Part shown: positions 1-9,624 of the stretch, in pieces
How positions within the stretch are numbered: position 1 is the stretch's first letter
Layout: each line of letters starts with the position of its first letter
Assembly (NCBI GenBank): GCA_047635255.1
Contig: JBLIIR010000001.1
Coordinates: 1-43,638 of the forward strand
DNA length: 43,638 nucleotides
Source: Porticoccus sp047635255
GTDB taxonomy: Bacteria; Pseudomonadota; Gammaproteobacteria; Pseudomonadales; Porticoccaceae
Direction of reading: 5' to 3'
Translations under genes and position numbers: made by a program
Notes under the pieces: model-generated
What the model saw: only the letters and a program-made list of their open reading frames with translations
Told to the model about the DNA's origin: nothing
The model's database searches: none

Positions 1-7
1 TTAAGCA

Positions 8-1225
8 TTAGCTACGATATTCTGCATTGATCTTAATATAATCATAAGATAAATCAGTCGTATAGATTTCTTCCACAGCATGGCCGCGATTCAGGATAAT
101 GTTTATAGAAAAAAAATCTTTAGACACAACTTCTTGACCAAGAGACTCTAGGTAACTCTGAGCTCTTCCACCCTTTTCAGCTATAAGAATGTCATCCAAA
201 TAAACCTCTATGTCATCAACATTCAGGCCAGAAAGACCGGAGCATCCTATTGCTGCAAGAATTCTCCCCCAATTAGGATCTGAAGCAAATAAAGCGGTTT
301 TTACCAACGGGGATTCAGCTACAGCATATGCTACCTTCAGACACTCAGGCTCATTCTTACCTGCAGATACCTTTATTGTCACAAATTTAGTAGCGCCCTC
401 TCCATCCTGAACAACTTGCTGAGCCAAAGAAATAAACAATTCTTTCAGGCAAGCCAACAACTGATCCATATACTTGGCGGGCAATTCGGATACATCAACA
501 CCAGAAGCCCCAGTTGCCACCAAAATGGCACAATCATTTGTCGACATGTCACCATCGACAGTAATCCGGTTAAATGAATGCTCGGTCATGCTAGCAAGTA
601 TATTCTTGAGTAGTTCTTGCTCTATCACTGCATCGGTAGCTACATAAGCCAACATAGTAGCCATATTAGGCCTTATCATTCCTGAGCCTTTTGCGATCCC
701 TGTGATTGTAATTTTTTTTCCAGAAAAGTCTAACTGGGCGCTTGCACCTTTAGGGCGAGTATCTGTTGTAAGAATCGACCTTGCGGCTTCATCCCAGCTG
801 GTTGCAGAAAGTGATGCGTATGCTAAAGGCAACGCTGAAATAATTTTTTGTACTGGCAAATATTCTCCTATAACACCCGTAGAGAAAGGTAACACGGCCC
901 CCTCATCAACTCTAGTTATTGCTGCAAGCGCTTGGCATATAGACTTAGCATCCTTTCTTCCTTGCTCCCCAGTTCCTGCGTTTGCATTACCAGTATTTGT
1001 AACCAGGTAACGACATTGGGTTGAATAAATATTCTCTTTTGAGATTTGCACTGGTGCTGCGCAAAACGTATTTTTTGTGAACACTCCTGCAACAGAACTT
1101 CCATCTATCATTTCCATCACAATCAAGTCTTTTTTACCTGAAGTCTTGACGCCAGCGCTTGCTATACCCAACTTAAAGCCTGGTACAGGATGCATTTCAG
1201 GAAAATAATCTTTGCCTACCGCCAT
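8..1225 (-). CDS. argJ: Bifunctional ArgJ: glutamate N-acetyltransferase / amino-acid acetyltransferase
   Basis: ArgJ moves the acetyl group from N-acetylornithine to glutamate in the cytoplasm, so the arginine pathway recycles acetyl groups; many ArgJ proteins also acetylate glutamate from acetyl-CoA. The 405-residue protein carries the self-cleavage region PNMATML, where Thr190 would become the N-terminal nucleophile of the beta chain, plus the family blocks TNTGNANAGTG, KGSGMIRPNMATML and DPNWGRILAA, and it ends in KINAEYRS. The open frame extends 22 codons further upstream, but I place the start at the ATG at 1225 because GAGGGAG lies just before it and homologues begin with MAVG. It follows secA after about 80 bases on the same strand, as in pseudomonads. 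Whether it is mono- or bifunctional cannot be read from the sequence. Confidence 0.96.
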   Translation of the reverse strand: MAVGKDYFPEMHPVPGFKLGIASAGVKTSGKKDLIVMEMIDGSSVAGVFTKNTFCAAPVQISKENIYSTQCRYLVTNTGNANAGTGEQGRKDAKSICQALAAITRVDEGAVLPFSTGVIGEYLPVQKIISALPLAYASLSATSWDEAARSILTTDTRPKGASAQLDFSGKKITITGIAKGSGMIRPNMATMLAYVATDAVIEQELLKNILASMTEHSFNRITVDGDMSTNDCAILVATGASGVDVSELPAKYMDQLLACLKELFISLAQQVVQDGEGATKFVTIKVSAGKNEPECLKVAYAVAESPLVKTALFASDPNWGRILAAIGCSGLSGLNVDDIEVYLDDILIAEKGGRAQSYLESLGQEVVSKDFFSINIILNRGHAVEEIYTTDLSYDYIKINAEYRS

Positions 1226-1304
1226 GACTCCCTCACTATATTTTTCCAGGCAACATAACTGAGTTAAGCTAATCCAAATAGCATAGAACACGTGTATAAT
1301 TAAC

Positions 1305-4022
1305 TCATTGGTTCAATTTACCATGACACTGTTTAAATTTCTTTCCGCTACCACAAGGGCAGGTATCGTTTCTTCCTACTTTTTCAGCTGACCGAACAAA
1401 CGGCTTACCCTGAGAAAACTTTTTAGTAGCTCCGCCTGATGTTTTGGATTCGCCAATTGCTGAGACCTTATCATGGTTCATTTCGAGTTTTTGTCGTTGC
1501 TGGGCCTCTATTTTGTTGCGCTCTATTTGTTCAATATCCTCACGATCACGAACTTCAGCCTTACTTAAGAAGTGAATGGTTTCTACTTTGATGTTTTCTA
1601 GCATTTGTTGAAATAATTCAAACGATTCACGCTTGTATTCTTGTCGAGGATTCTTTTGTGCGTATGCGCGCAAGTTTATCCCTTGCCGTAAATAGTCCAT
1701 ACGAGAAAGATGCTCTTTCCACAGAGTATCTAATACCTGCAACATTACCTGTCTTTCAATGACACGAATATTTGCGCCAATTGCAGAGGCTTTTTCCTCA
1801 TAAGCATCTTTAGCTTTTTGTTGAATTCTTAATCGAATCCCTTCTTCATTCAAGATTTGATCATTATCCAGCCACTTTTGAACTTCTACCTGCAGCTTAA
1901 ATTCTGATGCAAAATGGTTTTCTAGGCCAGCGATATCCCACTGTTCTGCCAAACTTTGCGGAAGGATGTAATAACTTATTGATGTATCAATAACATCAGA
2001 CATTACACTGGCAATAACTTCGCTAATGTCCTCTTCCACCAACAACTCATCCCTCTGTTGGTAAATTACCTGTCGCTGATCGTTAGCAACGTCATCAAAT
2101 TCAAGCAGATTTTTACGCATATCGTAATTTCTGCCTTCAACTTTCTTTTGAGCTTTTTCGATAGCACTTGTCACCATCCGATGTTCGATCGATTCTCCTT
2201 TTTCCATTCCCAGAGATCGCATCATATTTTTAACTCCATCCGATGCGAACAGGCGCATCAACGGGTCCTCTAGCGACAAATAAAACCGCGATACACCAGG
2301 GTCACCTTGCCTGCCAGCCCTACCTCGCAGCTGGTTATCAATGCGTCGAGATTCATGCCGCTCAGTACAAAGTATATGGAGCCCGCCAGCGGCAATAACT
2401 GCATCATGACGGACTTTCCATTCATTCTTGATGAGCTGTATTTGAGCCTGAGTAGGATTTTTTAGCTCTGCAACAATTGCTTCCCAGCTCCCTCCAAGAA
2501 CTATGTCTGTTCCTCTACCAGCCATATTAGTTGCGATTGTGACTGTTCCGGGCTGTCCTGCTTGAGCGATAATTTGCGCTTCTTTCTCATGGTGTTTTGC
2601 ATTCAACACCTGATGGGGAATTTGTACCTTCTCTAATCTTGATGACATTTCTTCTGAGCTTTCGATGGTAGCCGTTCCAACTAATACTGGAGAATTTTTC
2701 TCAATACATGATCTGATGTCTGCAACAACAGCATCATATTTTTCATCTGGTGTAAGGTAAATCAAATCATTAAGATCCACTCTAGCTACTGGTAAATTTG
2801 TCGGTATCACAACAACAGGAAGTCCGTATATTTGGTGGAATTCGTAGGCTTCAGTATCGGCTGTCCCTGTCATGCCTGATAATTTTCCATAGAGGCGGAA
2901 ATAATTCTGAAAAGTCGTCGATGCCATTGTTTGGCTTTCGCCCTGAATAACAACACCTTCTTTGGCCTCTATGGCTTGGTGGAGACCCTCTGATAATCGA
3001 CGCCCAAGCATTGTTCTTCCTGTATGCTCATCAATCAACACAACCTGCTTATCCTGTACAATATATTCAACATCTTTACTAAACAGGTGGTGCGCCTTGA
3101 GTGCTGACTGGACATGATGGAGCAGTGACAGATTAATTGCGTTATATAGACTATCTCCCTCTTGAAGTAAACCTTCACTTTCAAGCAAAGACTCTATTTT
3201 GCAGTGCCCATTCTCTGTTAGTTCTATTTGCCTTACTTTCTCATCAATGAGAAAGTCGCCCTGATTTTCCTCAGAATGAAGAGCAAGAGTCGAAATTAAT
3301 TTATTAATTTTTTGGTATAAAGCCGAACTATCCTCAGCAGCTCCTGAGATAACAAGTGGCGTTCTGGCCTCATCAATAAGGATTGAGTCGACCTCATCAA
3401 TAACAGCAAAATTTAGACCTCTCTGTAACTTATCCTCAAGACGTAAGACCATATTATCGCGAAGATAATCAAAACCAAATTCGTTGTTTGTGCCAAAAGT
3501 AACATCCGCTTGATATGCTTTGATTTTTTCCTCTGGAGGCAAACCAGAGGAAATAACTCCGACACTCATGCCTAAAAATTGATATATAGGTGCCATCCAT
3601 TCAGCATCGCGACTAGCCAGATAGTCATTCACGGTAACAATATGCACCCCTCTTCCAGATAAAGCATTAAGGTATGTTGGCAAAGTTGCCATTAGCGTTT
3701 TACCTTCACCTGTTCGCATTTCTGAAATTCGGCCCTCATGCAGCACTACACCTCCTATCATTTGGACATCAAAATGACGTAAGCCTAAAGTGCGCTTAGC
3801 TGCCTCTCGCACAACAGCAAATGCCTCGGGTAGCAGATGATCTAGGGATAATCCTTTCTCATAATTTTTCTGAAATTCTTTAGTCTTAAGTCTTAAGTCT
3901 TCATCTGACAAAACAGAAAATTTTTCCTCAAAATTATTAACACGATCTACAATCTTTCGTATTCTTTTGATTTCTCTGTCATTTTTACTACCAAAAAGTT
4001 TTGCCAAAAATTTCATCATCAT
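1305..4022 (-). CDS. secA: Preprotein translocase ATPase SecA
   Basis: SecA is the motor that pushes unfolded preproteins through SecYEG. The 905 residues match the usual gammaproteobacterial length. Walker A GEGKT is at 105-109, followed by the DEVDSILIDEARTPL block of the first nucleotide-binding domain, the second helicase domain with TNMAGRGTDIVLGG and the arginine-finger region QLRGRAGRQGD. The C-terminal zinc-binding tail CPCGSGKKFKQCHG, which contacts SecB and phospholipids, is intact. Three consecutive ATG codons open the frame. The short GGA lies too close to the first and is better spaced for the third, so the start is uncertain by two residues. It lies downstream of lpxC. The 180 bases between them hold no recognisable secM, the secretion monitor found here in enterobacteria. 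Confidence 0.98.
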   Translation of the reverse strand: MMMKFLAKLFGSKNDREIKRIRKIVDRVNNFEEKFSVLSDEDLRLKTKEFQKNYEKGLSLDHLLPEAFAVVREAAKRTLGLRHFDVQMIGGVVLHEGRISEMRTGEGKTLMATLPTYLNALSGRGVHIVTVNDYLASRDAEWMAPIYQFLGMSVGVISSGLPPEEKIKAYQADVTFGTNNEFGFDYLRDNMVLRLEDKLQRGLNFAVIDEVDSILIDEARTPLVISGAAEDSSALYQKINKLISTLALHSEENQGDFLIDEKVRQIELTENGHCKIESLLESEGLLQEGDSLYNAINLSLLHHVQSALKAHHLFSKDVEYIVQDKQVVLIDEHTGRTMLGRRLSEGLHQAIEAKEGVVIQGESQTMASTTFQNYFRLYGKLSGMTGTADTEAYEFHQIYGLPVVVIPTNLPVARVDLNDLIYLTPDEKYDAVVADIRSCIEKNSPVLVGTATIESSEEMSSRLEKVQIPHQVLNAKHHEKEAQIIAQAGQPGTVTIATNMAGRGTDIVLGGSWEAIVAELKNPTQAQIQLIKNEWKVRHDAVIAAGGLHILCTERHESRRIDNQLRGRAGRQGDPGVSRFYLSLEDPLMRLFASDGVKNMMRSLGMEKGESIEHRMVTSAIEKAQKKVEGRNYDMRKNLLEFDDVANDQRQVIYQQRDELLVEEDISEVIASVMSDVIDTSISYYILPQSLAEQWDIAGLENHFASEFKLQVEVQKWLDNDQILNEEGIRLRIQQKAKDAYEEKASAIGANIRVIERQVMLQVLDTLWKEHLSRMDYLRQGINLRAYAQKNPRQEYKRESFELFQQMLENIKVETIHFLSKAEVRDREDIEQIERNKIEAQQRQKLEMNHDKVSAIGESKTSGGATKKFSQGKPFVRSAEKVGRNDTCPCGSGKKFKQCHGKLNQ

Positions 4023-4202
4023 TCCAGGATATATAAGACTAGACGTTTAATTACACAAGGATAGAAGTAGAGCATGCGACTCAGATAAGCTATCAAATAG
4101 TTCGGTGAATACTGCTCTCAATTTGCTGTAGTTATTTTTTAAAAAAATAATATTCATGGCAGCTGCCAAATCATCATAACTTAATCATTATATAGAAAAA
4201 TT

Positions 4203-5117
4203 CTATGCCGTCAGCAAAGGCTTCGTGTAGGAAATTGGTGCTTCATCCTCATCACCCTCAAAGGTCACCATTTCCCAAGCATCTGGCCGAGCAATCAACT
4301 CTCTAAGCAACAAATTATTGAGTCCATGGCCAGACTTATAGCCAATATATTCACCAATTAAGCTATTTCCTAGCAAATACAAATCACCAATAGCATCCAA
4401 AATTTTATGCTTAACAAATTCGTCCTCATAGCGCAAGCCGTCTTCATTTAACACCTGAAAGTCGTCTACGACAATAGCATTATCCATACTGCCGCCACGC
4501 GCTAGACCTTGAGACCTCAGATATTCTATTTCATGCATGAAACCGAAAGTGCGGGCGCGACTAATCTCTTTTACAAAAGAGGTGGTAGAAAAATCAACTG
4601 ATGCCTGCAATGTTCGATTATTAAAAGCTGGATGATCGAAATCAATAGAAAATCCTACCTTGAAACCGTTAAATGGCTTGAAGGCAGCAGTTTTATCTCC
4701 ATCTGAAACACTTACTGGTTGCTTGATTCGTATAAATCGTTTTGGCCGATTTTGCTCTTTTATTCCTGCCGACTGAAGTAAAAAAACAAAAGGACTGGCA
4801 CTGCCATCCATAATAGGAACTTCTGGAGCCGTAACATCAATAATAGCGTTATCAATCCCAAGACCAGCCAGAGCTGCCAACAAATGCTCAACTGTTGAAA
4901 CACGAACTTCTCCCTTCATAATGGTCGTAGAAAGCATCGTATCACCAACATTTTCAGCTAACGCTTGTATCTCCACCATAGGGCTTAAATCAGAGCGTCG
5001 AAATACAATCCCGGTATCCTCCGGAGCCGGGCGGAGAGTCAGGAAAACTTTCTCGCCGGTATGCAAACCAATTCCAGTGGCGCGGATCATATTATTCAAT
5101 GTGCGCTGTCTAATCAT
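4203..5117 (-). CDS. lpxC: UDP-3-O-acyl-N-acetylglucosamine deacetylase LpxC
   Basis: LpxC catalyses the committed, zinc-dependent step of lipid A synthesis in the cytoplasm, removing acetate from UDP-3-O-acyl-GlcNAc. The 304-residue length is standard. The zinc ligands and acid/base residues are all visible: Glu77-His78 in VSTVEHLLAAL, His237 and Asp241 in VKHKILDAIGD, and His264 in SGHGLNNLLLREL. It lies at the end of the division cluster as in Escherichia coli. A terminator-like hairpin separates it from ftsZ, so it probably has its own promoter in the roughly 120 bases upstream, which I could not place with confidence. In enterobacteria LpxC is degraded by FtsH through its C-terminal tail; the tail here ends PLLTA, and whether it is a degradation signal is unknown. 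Confidence 0.98.
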   Translation of the reverse strand: MIRQRTLNNMIRATGIGLHTGEKVFLTLRPAPEDTGIVFRRSDLSPMVEIQALAENVGDTMLSTTIMKGEVRVSTVEHLLAALAGLGIDNAIIDVTAPEVPIMDGSASPFVFLLQSAGIKEQNRPKRFIRIKQPVSVSDGDKTAAFKPFNGFKVGFSIDFDHPAFNNRTLQASVDFSTTSFVKEISRARTFGFMHEIEYLRSQGLARGGSMDNAIVVDDFQVLNEDGLRYEDEFVKHKILDAIGDLYLLGNSLIGEYIGYKSGHGLNNLLLRELIARPDAWEMVTFEGDEDEAPISYTKPLLTA

Positions 5118-5235
5118 CTTTTATTATTATCCGGGATACTGTCTCTATGACAGGTCTGTTGCCTTTGATGGCAGAAACCCAATTATTTGGCTAGATACCT
5201 GCAAAAATATTGATTGACGAAAACCATAATTCAAA

Positions 5236-5261
5236 CTAAAAAGCGTCAAGCTCAATTGACG
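5236..5261 (-). terminator. Rho-independent terminator downstream of ftsZ
   Basis: Read on the minus strand, CGTCAA-TTGAGC-TTGACG forms a 6-bp stem with a 6-base loop and is followed at once by CTTTTT. It lies about 50 bases after the ftsZ stop codon. The stem is short, so termination may be partial and leave some read-through into lpxC. Confidence 0.6.
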
Positions 5262-5310
5262 AACGAACTCGACGATCTTTTTAAAGCATTACCCTGAATA
5301 ATACACTACC

Positions 5311-6483
5311 TTAATCTGCCTGACAGCGTAAAAATGCTGGGATATCGAGATAATCATCCGAATCAGATCCTGATTTCACATCTAGCCCATCCTCCAATAA
5401 ACTGCCTTCTTTTCGAAGTACGGCTGGTCGTTCAAATTCAGTGTAATCTGTATCTCCATTTTTTGTCACTTTTACACTCTCGATTGATTTTGTGTTATCC
5501 ATCATTTTGATAGGAGACTTTTGGCCATCAGACATAGTTAAACCTGTAGCGACAACTGTGACCCTAATTGCTTCTCCCAATGATGGGTCAATCACGGTGC
5601 CCACAACAGTCGTAGCGCTATCAGCTGCAAAATTATGTACAGTCTCCAAAACATCATTAAACTCACCCAGTGAAAGATCTGGTCCAGCTGTTATGTTAAC
5701 CAATATGCCTCTCGCACCCTGTAAATTAATATCTTCCAGTAGAGGGCTACGAATAGCTTTTTCAGCAGCTTCACGCGCCCTATCTTCCCCTGTTGCCTCA
5801 CCTGTTCCCATCATGGCTTGACCCATCTCAGACATCACTGTTCGCACATCAGCGAAATCTACGTTAATCATACCAGGTCGTATTATCAAATCAGCAATCC
5901 CCTGAACAGCACCCAGCAAGACATCGTTTGCTGCGCTAAATGCAGCAAGCACAGTAGTGGAACGGCCCAGCACCTGCAGCAGTTTCTCATTTGGCACGGT
6001 GATAAGAGAATCTACCTTATCTTTGAGTTCTTTTAGACCTTCTTCTGCCACTGACATTCTCATCTTGCCTTCCCAGATGAAAGGGCGTGTAACAACTGCA
6101 ACTGTAAGGATCCCTAGCTCTCTAGCCACATCTGCAACGATAGGCGCAGCTCCAGTTCCAGTTCCCCCGCCCATTCCAGCAGTAATAAAAACCATGTCAG
6201 CACCACGCAAAACATCGGAAATTCTCTCACGATCCTCCATTGCGGCCTGACGACCTACATCTGGATTGGCTCCCGCACCCAATCCCTTTGTAAGCCCACT
6301 TCCTAGCTGTAAAATTGTAGCGTCAATATCCTTAAGCGCCTGAGCATCAGTATTGGCGCATATAAATTCAACCCCAGTAACACCGCTTACGATCATATGC
6401 CTTAAGGCATTGCCTCCTCCTCCTCCAACACCTACTACTCTAATTTCTGCACTATCTGGTGTATTATCCACGATCTGAAACAT
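5311..6483 (-). CDS. ftsZ: Cell division protein FtsZ
   Basis: FtsZ is the tubulin-like GTPase that forms the cytokinetic Z ring. The tubulin signature GGGTGTG is at 105-111 and the T7 synergy loop NVDFAD is at 207-212, so both halves of the GTPase site are present. The globular core ends near residue 318, followed by a linker of about 55 residues rich in Asp, Ser and Lys. The C-terminal peptide DYLDIPAFLRCQAD (377-390) binds FtsA and ZipA. It matches the E. coli peptide as I recall it except that Cys387 replaces the usual Lys or Arg. Length is 390 residues. A strong GAGGGG ribosome site precedes the ATG. ftsZ follows ftsA after 41 bases. Confidence 0.98.
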   Translation of the reverse strand: MFQIVDNTPDSAEIRVVGVGGGGGNALRHMIVSGVTGVEFICANTDAQALKDIDATILQLGSGLTKGLGAGANPDVGRQAAMEDRERISDVLRGADMVFITAGMGGGTGTGAAPIVADVARELGILTVAVVTRPFIWEGKMRMSVAEEGLKELKDKVDSLITVPNEKLLQVLGRSTTVLAAFSAANDVLLGAVQGIADLIIRPGMINVDFADVRTVMSEMGQAMMGTGEATGEDRAREAAEKAIRSPLLEDINLQGARGILVNITAGPDLSLGEFNDVLETVHNFAADSATTVVGTVIDPSLGEAIRVTVVATGLTMSDGQKSPIKMMDNTKSIESVKVTKNGDTDYTEFERPAVLRKEGSLLEDGLDVKSGSDSDDYLDIPAFLRCQAD

Positions 6484-6524
6484 AACGATTACCCCTCGTT
6501 TAGCTTTAATTAAAAATAAAATAT

Positions 6525-7763
6525 TTACAAACTATCTTGAAACCAGCCTTTCACTGTCTCCATGAAGCTTTTGCCATCACCCTTGGCGGTTTTGTTTGAC
6601 AATGATCCTTCTGATAATTGCTGCATTCCATAGAGCAGCAACCCAACGCCAGTAGAATAAATAGGATTATCAACGATATCAGTTAACCCTCTAACGTTTT
6701 GAGGGGAACCGACCCTAACTGGCATATGGAAAATTTCTTCTGCCAGCTCGACAACGCCCTCCATTTTAGATGTACCTCCTGTAAGTACCATTCCAGCAGC
6801 CACCAAATTTTCAAATCCACTGCGACGTAACTCTGCTTGAACCAAAGAAAACAATTCTTCGTATCTTGGCTCAACCACCTCCGCCAGAGCCTGTCGAGAT
6901 AAATCGCGCGGAGGCCGGTCTCCGACACTAGGAACCTTTATGGTCTCCTCAGGAGCGGTTAACTTTGCCAAAGCACACGCATATTTAATTTTTAGTTCTT
7001 CCGCATGAGCAGTTGGAGTTCTTAACGCATGAGCGATATCGTTAGTCACTTGATCTCCGGCAATAGGTATCACTCCTGTATGGCGAATCGCTCCATCATA
7101 AAAAATTGCGATATCAGTAGTTCCTCCCCCTATATCCACTAAGCAGACTCCTAGCTGCTTTTCGTCTTCTGTTAAGACGGCATAGCTTGATGCGAGCTGC
7201 TCCAGAATAATATCGTCAACCTCGAGACCGCATCTACGAATACACTTTTTTATATTTTGAGCGGCATTTGCTGCGCAAGTTACAAGATGTACTTTTGATT
7301 CTAGTCGCACACCGGACATACCTAAAGGCTCGCGCACCCCTTCTTGGTTATCAATAATATACTCTTGGGGTAACACATGAAGAATTTCTTGATCGGCTGG
7401 GATAGCAACTGCTCGAGCGGCATCGATAACACGCTCTATATCTAAAGGCAAAACCTCTCGATCGCGAATCGCAACAATGCCATGGGAATTCAAGCTGCGA
7501 ATATGGCTTCCGGCGATCCCTACAAAAACAGAGTTGATGTTACACCCTCCCATCAGTTCGGCCTCCTCAATAGCTCGCTGTATCGAATGAACAGTAGCCT
7601 CAATATTAACGACCACTCCTTTCTTTAGACCTGAAGACATCTGCAGTCCAGTTCCCACTATCTCTAGGAAACCTTCAGGGCTCACCGCTCCCACAATGGC
7701 TGCAACCTTTGATGTCCCAATATCCAAACCAATTATTAACTGCTCTTCGTTCGAACTAGTCAT
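6525..7763 (-). CDS. ftsA: Cell division protein FtsA
   Basis: FtsA is the actin-like ATPase that tethers FtsZ filaments to the inner membrane and recruits later division proteins. The 412-residue protein has the actin-family phosphate loops LDIGTSKVAAIVG near the N-terminus and CLVDIGGGTTDIAIF in the middle, and the adenosine motif VLTGGTSKMEGV near the end. The last dozen residues (ETVKGWFQDSL) form an amphipathic helix, the expected membrane-targeting sequence. A GAGGT site six bases before the ATG supports the start. It is separated from ftsQ by about 110 bases, unusually wide for this cluster, leaving room for an internal promoter. Confidence 0.97.
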   Translation of the reverse strand: MTSSNEEQLIIGLDIGTSKVAAIVGAVSPEGFLEIVGTGLQMSSGLKKGVVVNIEATVHSIQRAIEEAELMGGCNINSVFVGIAGSHIRSLNSHGIVAIRDREVLPLDIERVIDAARAVAIPADQEILHVLPQEYIIDNQEGVREPLGMSGVRLESKVHLVTCAANAAQNIKKCIRRCGLEVDDIILEQLASSYAVLTEDEKQLGVCLVDIGGGTTDIAIFYDGAIRHTGVIPIAGDQVTNDIAHALRTPTAHAEELKIKYACALAKLTAPEETIKVPSVGDRPPRDLSRQALAEVVEPRYEELFSLVQAELRRSGFENLVAAGMVLTGGTSKMEGVVELAEEIFHMPVRVGSPQNVRGLTDIVDNPIYSTGVGLLLYGMQQLSEGSLSNKTAKGDGKSFMETVKGWFQDSL

Positions 7764-7800
7764 CTTTTGACCTCACATTTACCTTCTATTTCTAGGTTTA

Positions 7801-7830
7801 CTATTACTCGCTATAAAGCATATGTGGCAA
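7801..7830 (-). promoter_or_regulatory. Possible internal promoter for ftsA-ftsZ
   Basis: In the gap between ftsQ and ftsA the minus strand has TTGCCA (7830-7825), an 18-base spacer and TAATAG (7806-7801). Extra promoters before ftsA and ftsZ are well known in this cluster. The match is modest and the call is an inference. Confidence 0.3.
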
Positions 7831-7874
7831 TTTTTCTTACGCCCTTAAGCTTGCATCTATCACATCAATGATTT

Positions 7875-8657
7875 TTATTTCCATTTCACTGCAACGCCAT
7901 TTTCGTAACGCATATCTATACTGGCCACATCGGTACTCTTGGTCTGTAATTCAGACGCCCATACAATTAAGAACCGACGCACTTTTTCTATAATCTGATC
8001 ACGACCAACCAAAAGCTCTAAACCATTTGACAAGGTCAACCACCAAACTCCACGGTCATCCCTCTTTAATTCCATAATTTTCAAACTTGCTGGCTGCAAC
8101 AACAAAGCAACTTCGCGATAAGTTTTCAGCAGCTGGCGTTCCGAATATTCTTCTCCTTGCAGTAAAGGCACATCCAACAAATTACTATTGTTTCCGATCT
8201 GTAATATTTCCCCTTGGTTATTTAAGAAACTGTTTTTTCCCCAACGAGCAACTGGAGTCTCCTCTACTATTCTTATCTCTATGTCTCCCAGCCACTTTCG
8301 CCTAACAGTAGCTCTTTCTATCCATGGATGTGATTCGAGAAGAACTATGATTGTAGTCAAATCTAGACTGAGGAATCCTTTATCGGAGACTAACGGAATC
8401 ACTGATTCTTCGATTTCTTTTTTGTTTATGTTACTAAATATGCCCATTACTGAAACACTCTTAACGGGGGCATCAAAAGTAATAAAGAGGTATCTACCTC
8501 CCCAGATTATAACGACAAAGACTGCCGCCAAGGGCAGCATTGATAGCCCCCTAAAAAGCCAATCTAAAAGATCGCGCAACAAGACAAAGTGTTCTTGTAG
8601 CTTTGTTGTCCTGATCTCATTACGATTAATTGCCGTGTTCACTTTTAAAATATCCAC
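7875..8657 (-). CDS. ftsQ: Cell division protein FtsQ
   Basis: FtsQ is a bitopic inner-membrane protein linking early divisome proteins to FtsL/FtsB and the septal synthase. The 260-residue product has a short cytoplasmic N-terminus, one membrane span (about 35-55, LPLAAVFVVIIWGGRYLF), then a POTRA domain beginning VKSVSVMGIFSNINKKEIE and a beta domain with TPVARWGKN. The open frame begins with GTG at 8657. A second GTG at 8642 lies 11 bases after a GGTGG and could be the real start, which would remove five residues. It lies between ddlB and ftsA in the standard order. Confidence 0.93.
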   Translation of the reverse strand: MDILKVNTAINRNEIRTTKLQEHFVLLRDLLDWLFRGLSMLPLAAVFVVIIWGGRYLFITFDAPVKSVSVMGIFSNINKKEIEESVIPLVSDKGFLSLDLTTIIVLLESHPWIERATVRRKWLGDIEIRIVEETPVARWGKNSFLNNQGEILQIGNNSNLLDVPLLQGEEYSERQLLKTYREVALLLQPASLKIMELKRDDRGVWWLTLSNGLELLVGRDQIIEKVRRFLIVWASELQTKSTDVASIDMRYENGVAVKWK

Positions 8658-8678
8658 CTTGAGTTAAAAAAATAATCA

Positions 8679-9614
8679 TCATAAAGAGCTATCCAAGATC
8701 TTTAGGGCCAGCTCATCAAAACTATATCCAGCGGCAACAGCAGCCATTGGCATCAGACTGTGATCAGTCATCCCAGGGACAGTATTTACCTCCAATAAAA
8801 AAAACTCTCCATCTGAATTAGACATTACATCTACGCGCCCCCAACCACTACAGCCGATACTTGCAAAAGCTTCTACTGCTAAATTTGTAAGTAATTTCTC
8901 TTTTTCGGCGCTTAATCCACACGGGCACTTATAAACAGTGTCACTTGCAAGATATTTTGCGGTGTAGTCATAAAATGTGTGATTTGTTTCAAGTTTGATG
9001 GGAGGAAGTGTCTCTTCGCCCAATATCGCAACGGTATATTCCGATCCTTCAATCCATTCCTCGGCAATCACAATGTCATCAAACCTTGAAGCAATTCGCC
9101 ATGCTTGCTCTAAAGACTTAGGATCACTAGCCTGACTCATACCTAAACTTGAACCTTCTTGCGAGGGCTTGACCATCACCTTGCCACCCAAGTTTCTAAG
9201 CATTTTTTTCCAGTTCGTTTTTTTATCCAGCATGCCAAAATTTGGCGTAGGTAAACCAATACCCTGCCAAAATTTCTTACTATGCAATTTATCCATTGCT
9301 AATGCTGATGCCAAAACCCTACTCCCAGTATAAGGCAGTCCAGAAAACTGCAAGGCACCCTGGAGGCTTCCATCCTCTCCTCCAGGCCCATGTAACATAA
9401 TCACTGCTCTGCTTAACTGGTACTCAGGCAATCGCTGCAAAAAATCCCCATCAACATCAATAAGTACAACATCTACGCCAGACCTAATCAGGGACGCCGA
9501 TATGAACTTCCCAGACAGCAGAGAAATTTCCCTCTCAGCTGACATGCCGCCAAACAACACTCCAACTCGACCATACTTTGTCTTCATTGACTGGTTTATT
9601 ATCATTTTTTTCAT
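8679..9614 (-). CDS. ddlB: D-alanine--D-alanine ligase
   Basis: Ddl joins two D-alanines with ATP to make the dipeptide that MurF adds to the peptidoglycan precursor. The 311 residues show the ATP-grasp fold: the N-terminal VLFGGMSAEREISLLSG with its conserved Glu, HGPGGEDGSLQGAL, the ATP-binding KPSQEGSSLGMS, and the metal site FFLLEVNTVPGMTDHSL. The length and the position between murC and ftsQ point to the ddlB type. The first ATG (9614) has an AGGG nine bases upstream; later in-frame ATGs lack such a site. It begins ten bases after the murC stop, so the two are probably translationally coupled. Confidence 0.96.
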   Translation of the reverse strand: MKKMIINQSMKTKYGRVGVLFGGMSAEREISLLSGKFISASLIRSGVDVVLIDVDGDFLQRLPEYQLSRAVIMLHGPGGEDGSLQGALQFSGLPYTGSRVLASALAMDKLHSKKFWQGIGLPTPNFGMLDKKTNWKKMLRNLGGKVMVKPSQEGSSLGMSQASDPKSLEQAWRIASRFDDIVIAEEWIEGSEYTVAILGEETLPPIKLETNHTFYDYTAKYLASDTVYKCPCGLSAEKEKLLTNLAVEAFASIGCSGWGRVDVMSNSDGEFFLLEVNTVPGMTDHSLMPMAAVAAGYSFDELALKILDSSL

Positions 9615-9624
9615 CTAGCGAACC

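Noticed and set aside
1226..1304. Inverted repeat TGAGTTAA / TTAACTCA between secA and argJ
   Set aside because: The arms are 8 bases with a loop of over 30 bases and no T-run, so a functional hairpin is unlikely.
4157..4168. Palindrome TGGCAGCTGCCA in the secA-lpxC gap as a terminator of lpxC
   Set aside because: The only T-run on the minus strand comes about ten bases after the stem, too far for a standard terminator; it could equally be chance or an operator.
4023..4202. A secM-like arrest peptide gene upstream of secA
   Set aside because: No short frame with a signal peptide and an arrest motif is visible; secM is largely limited to enterobacteria and relatives.
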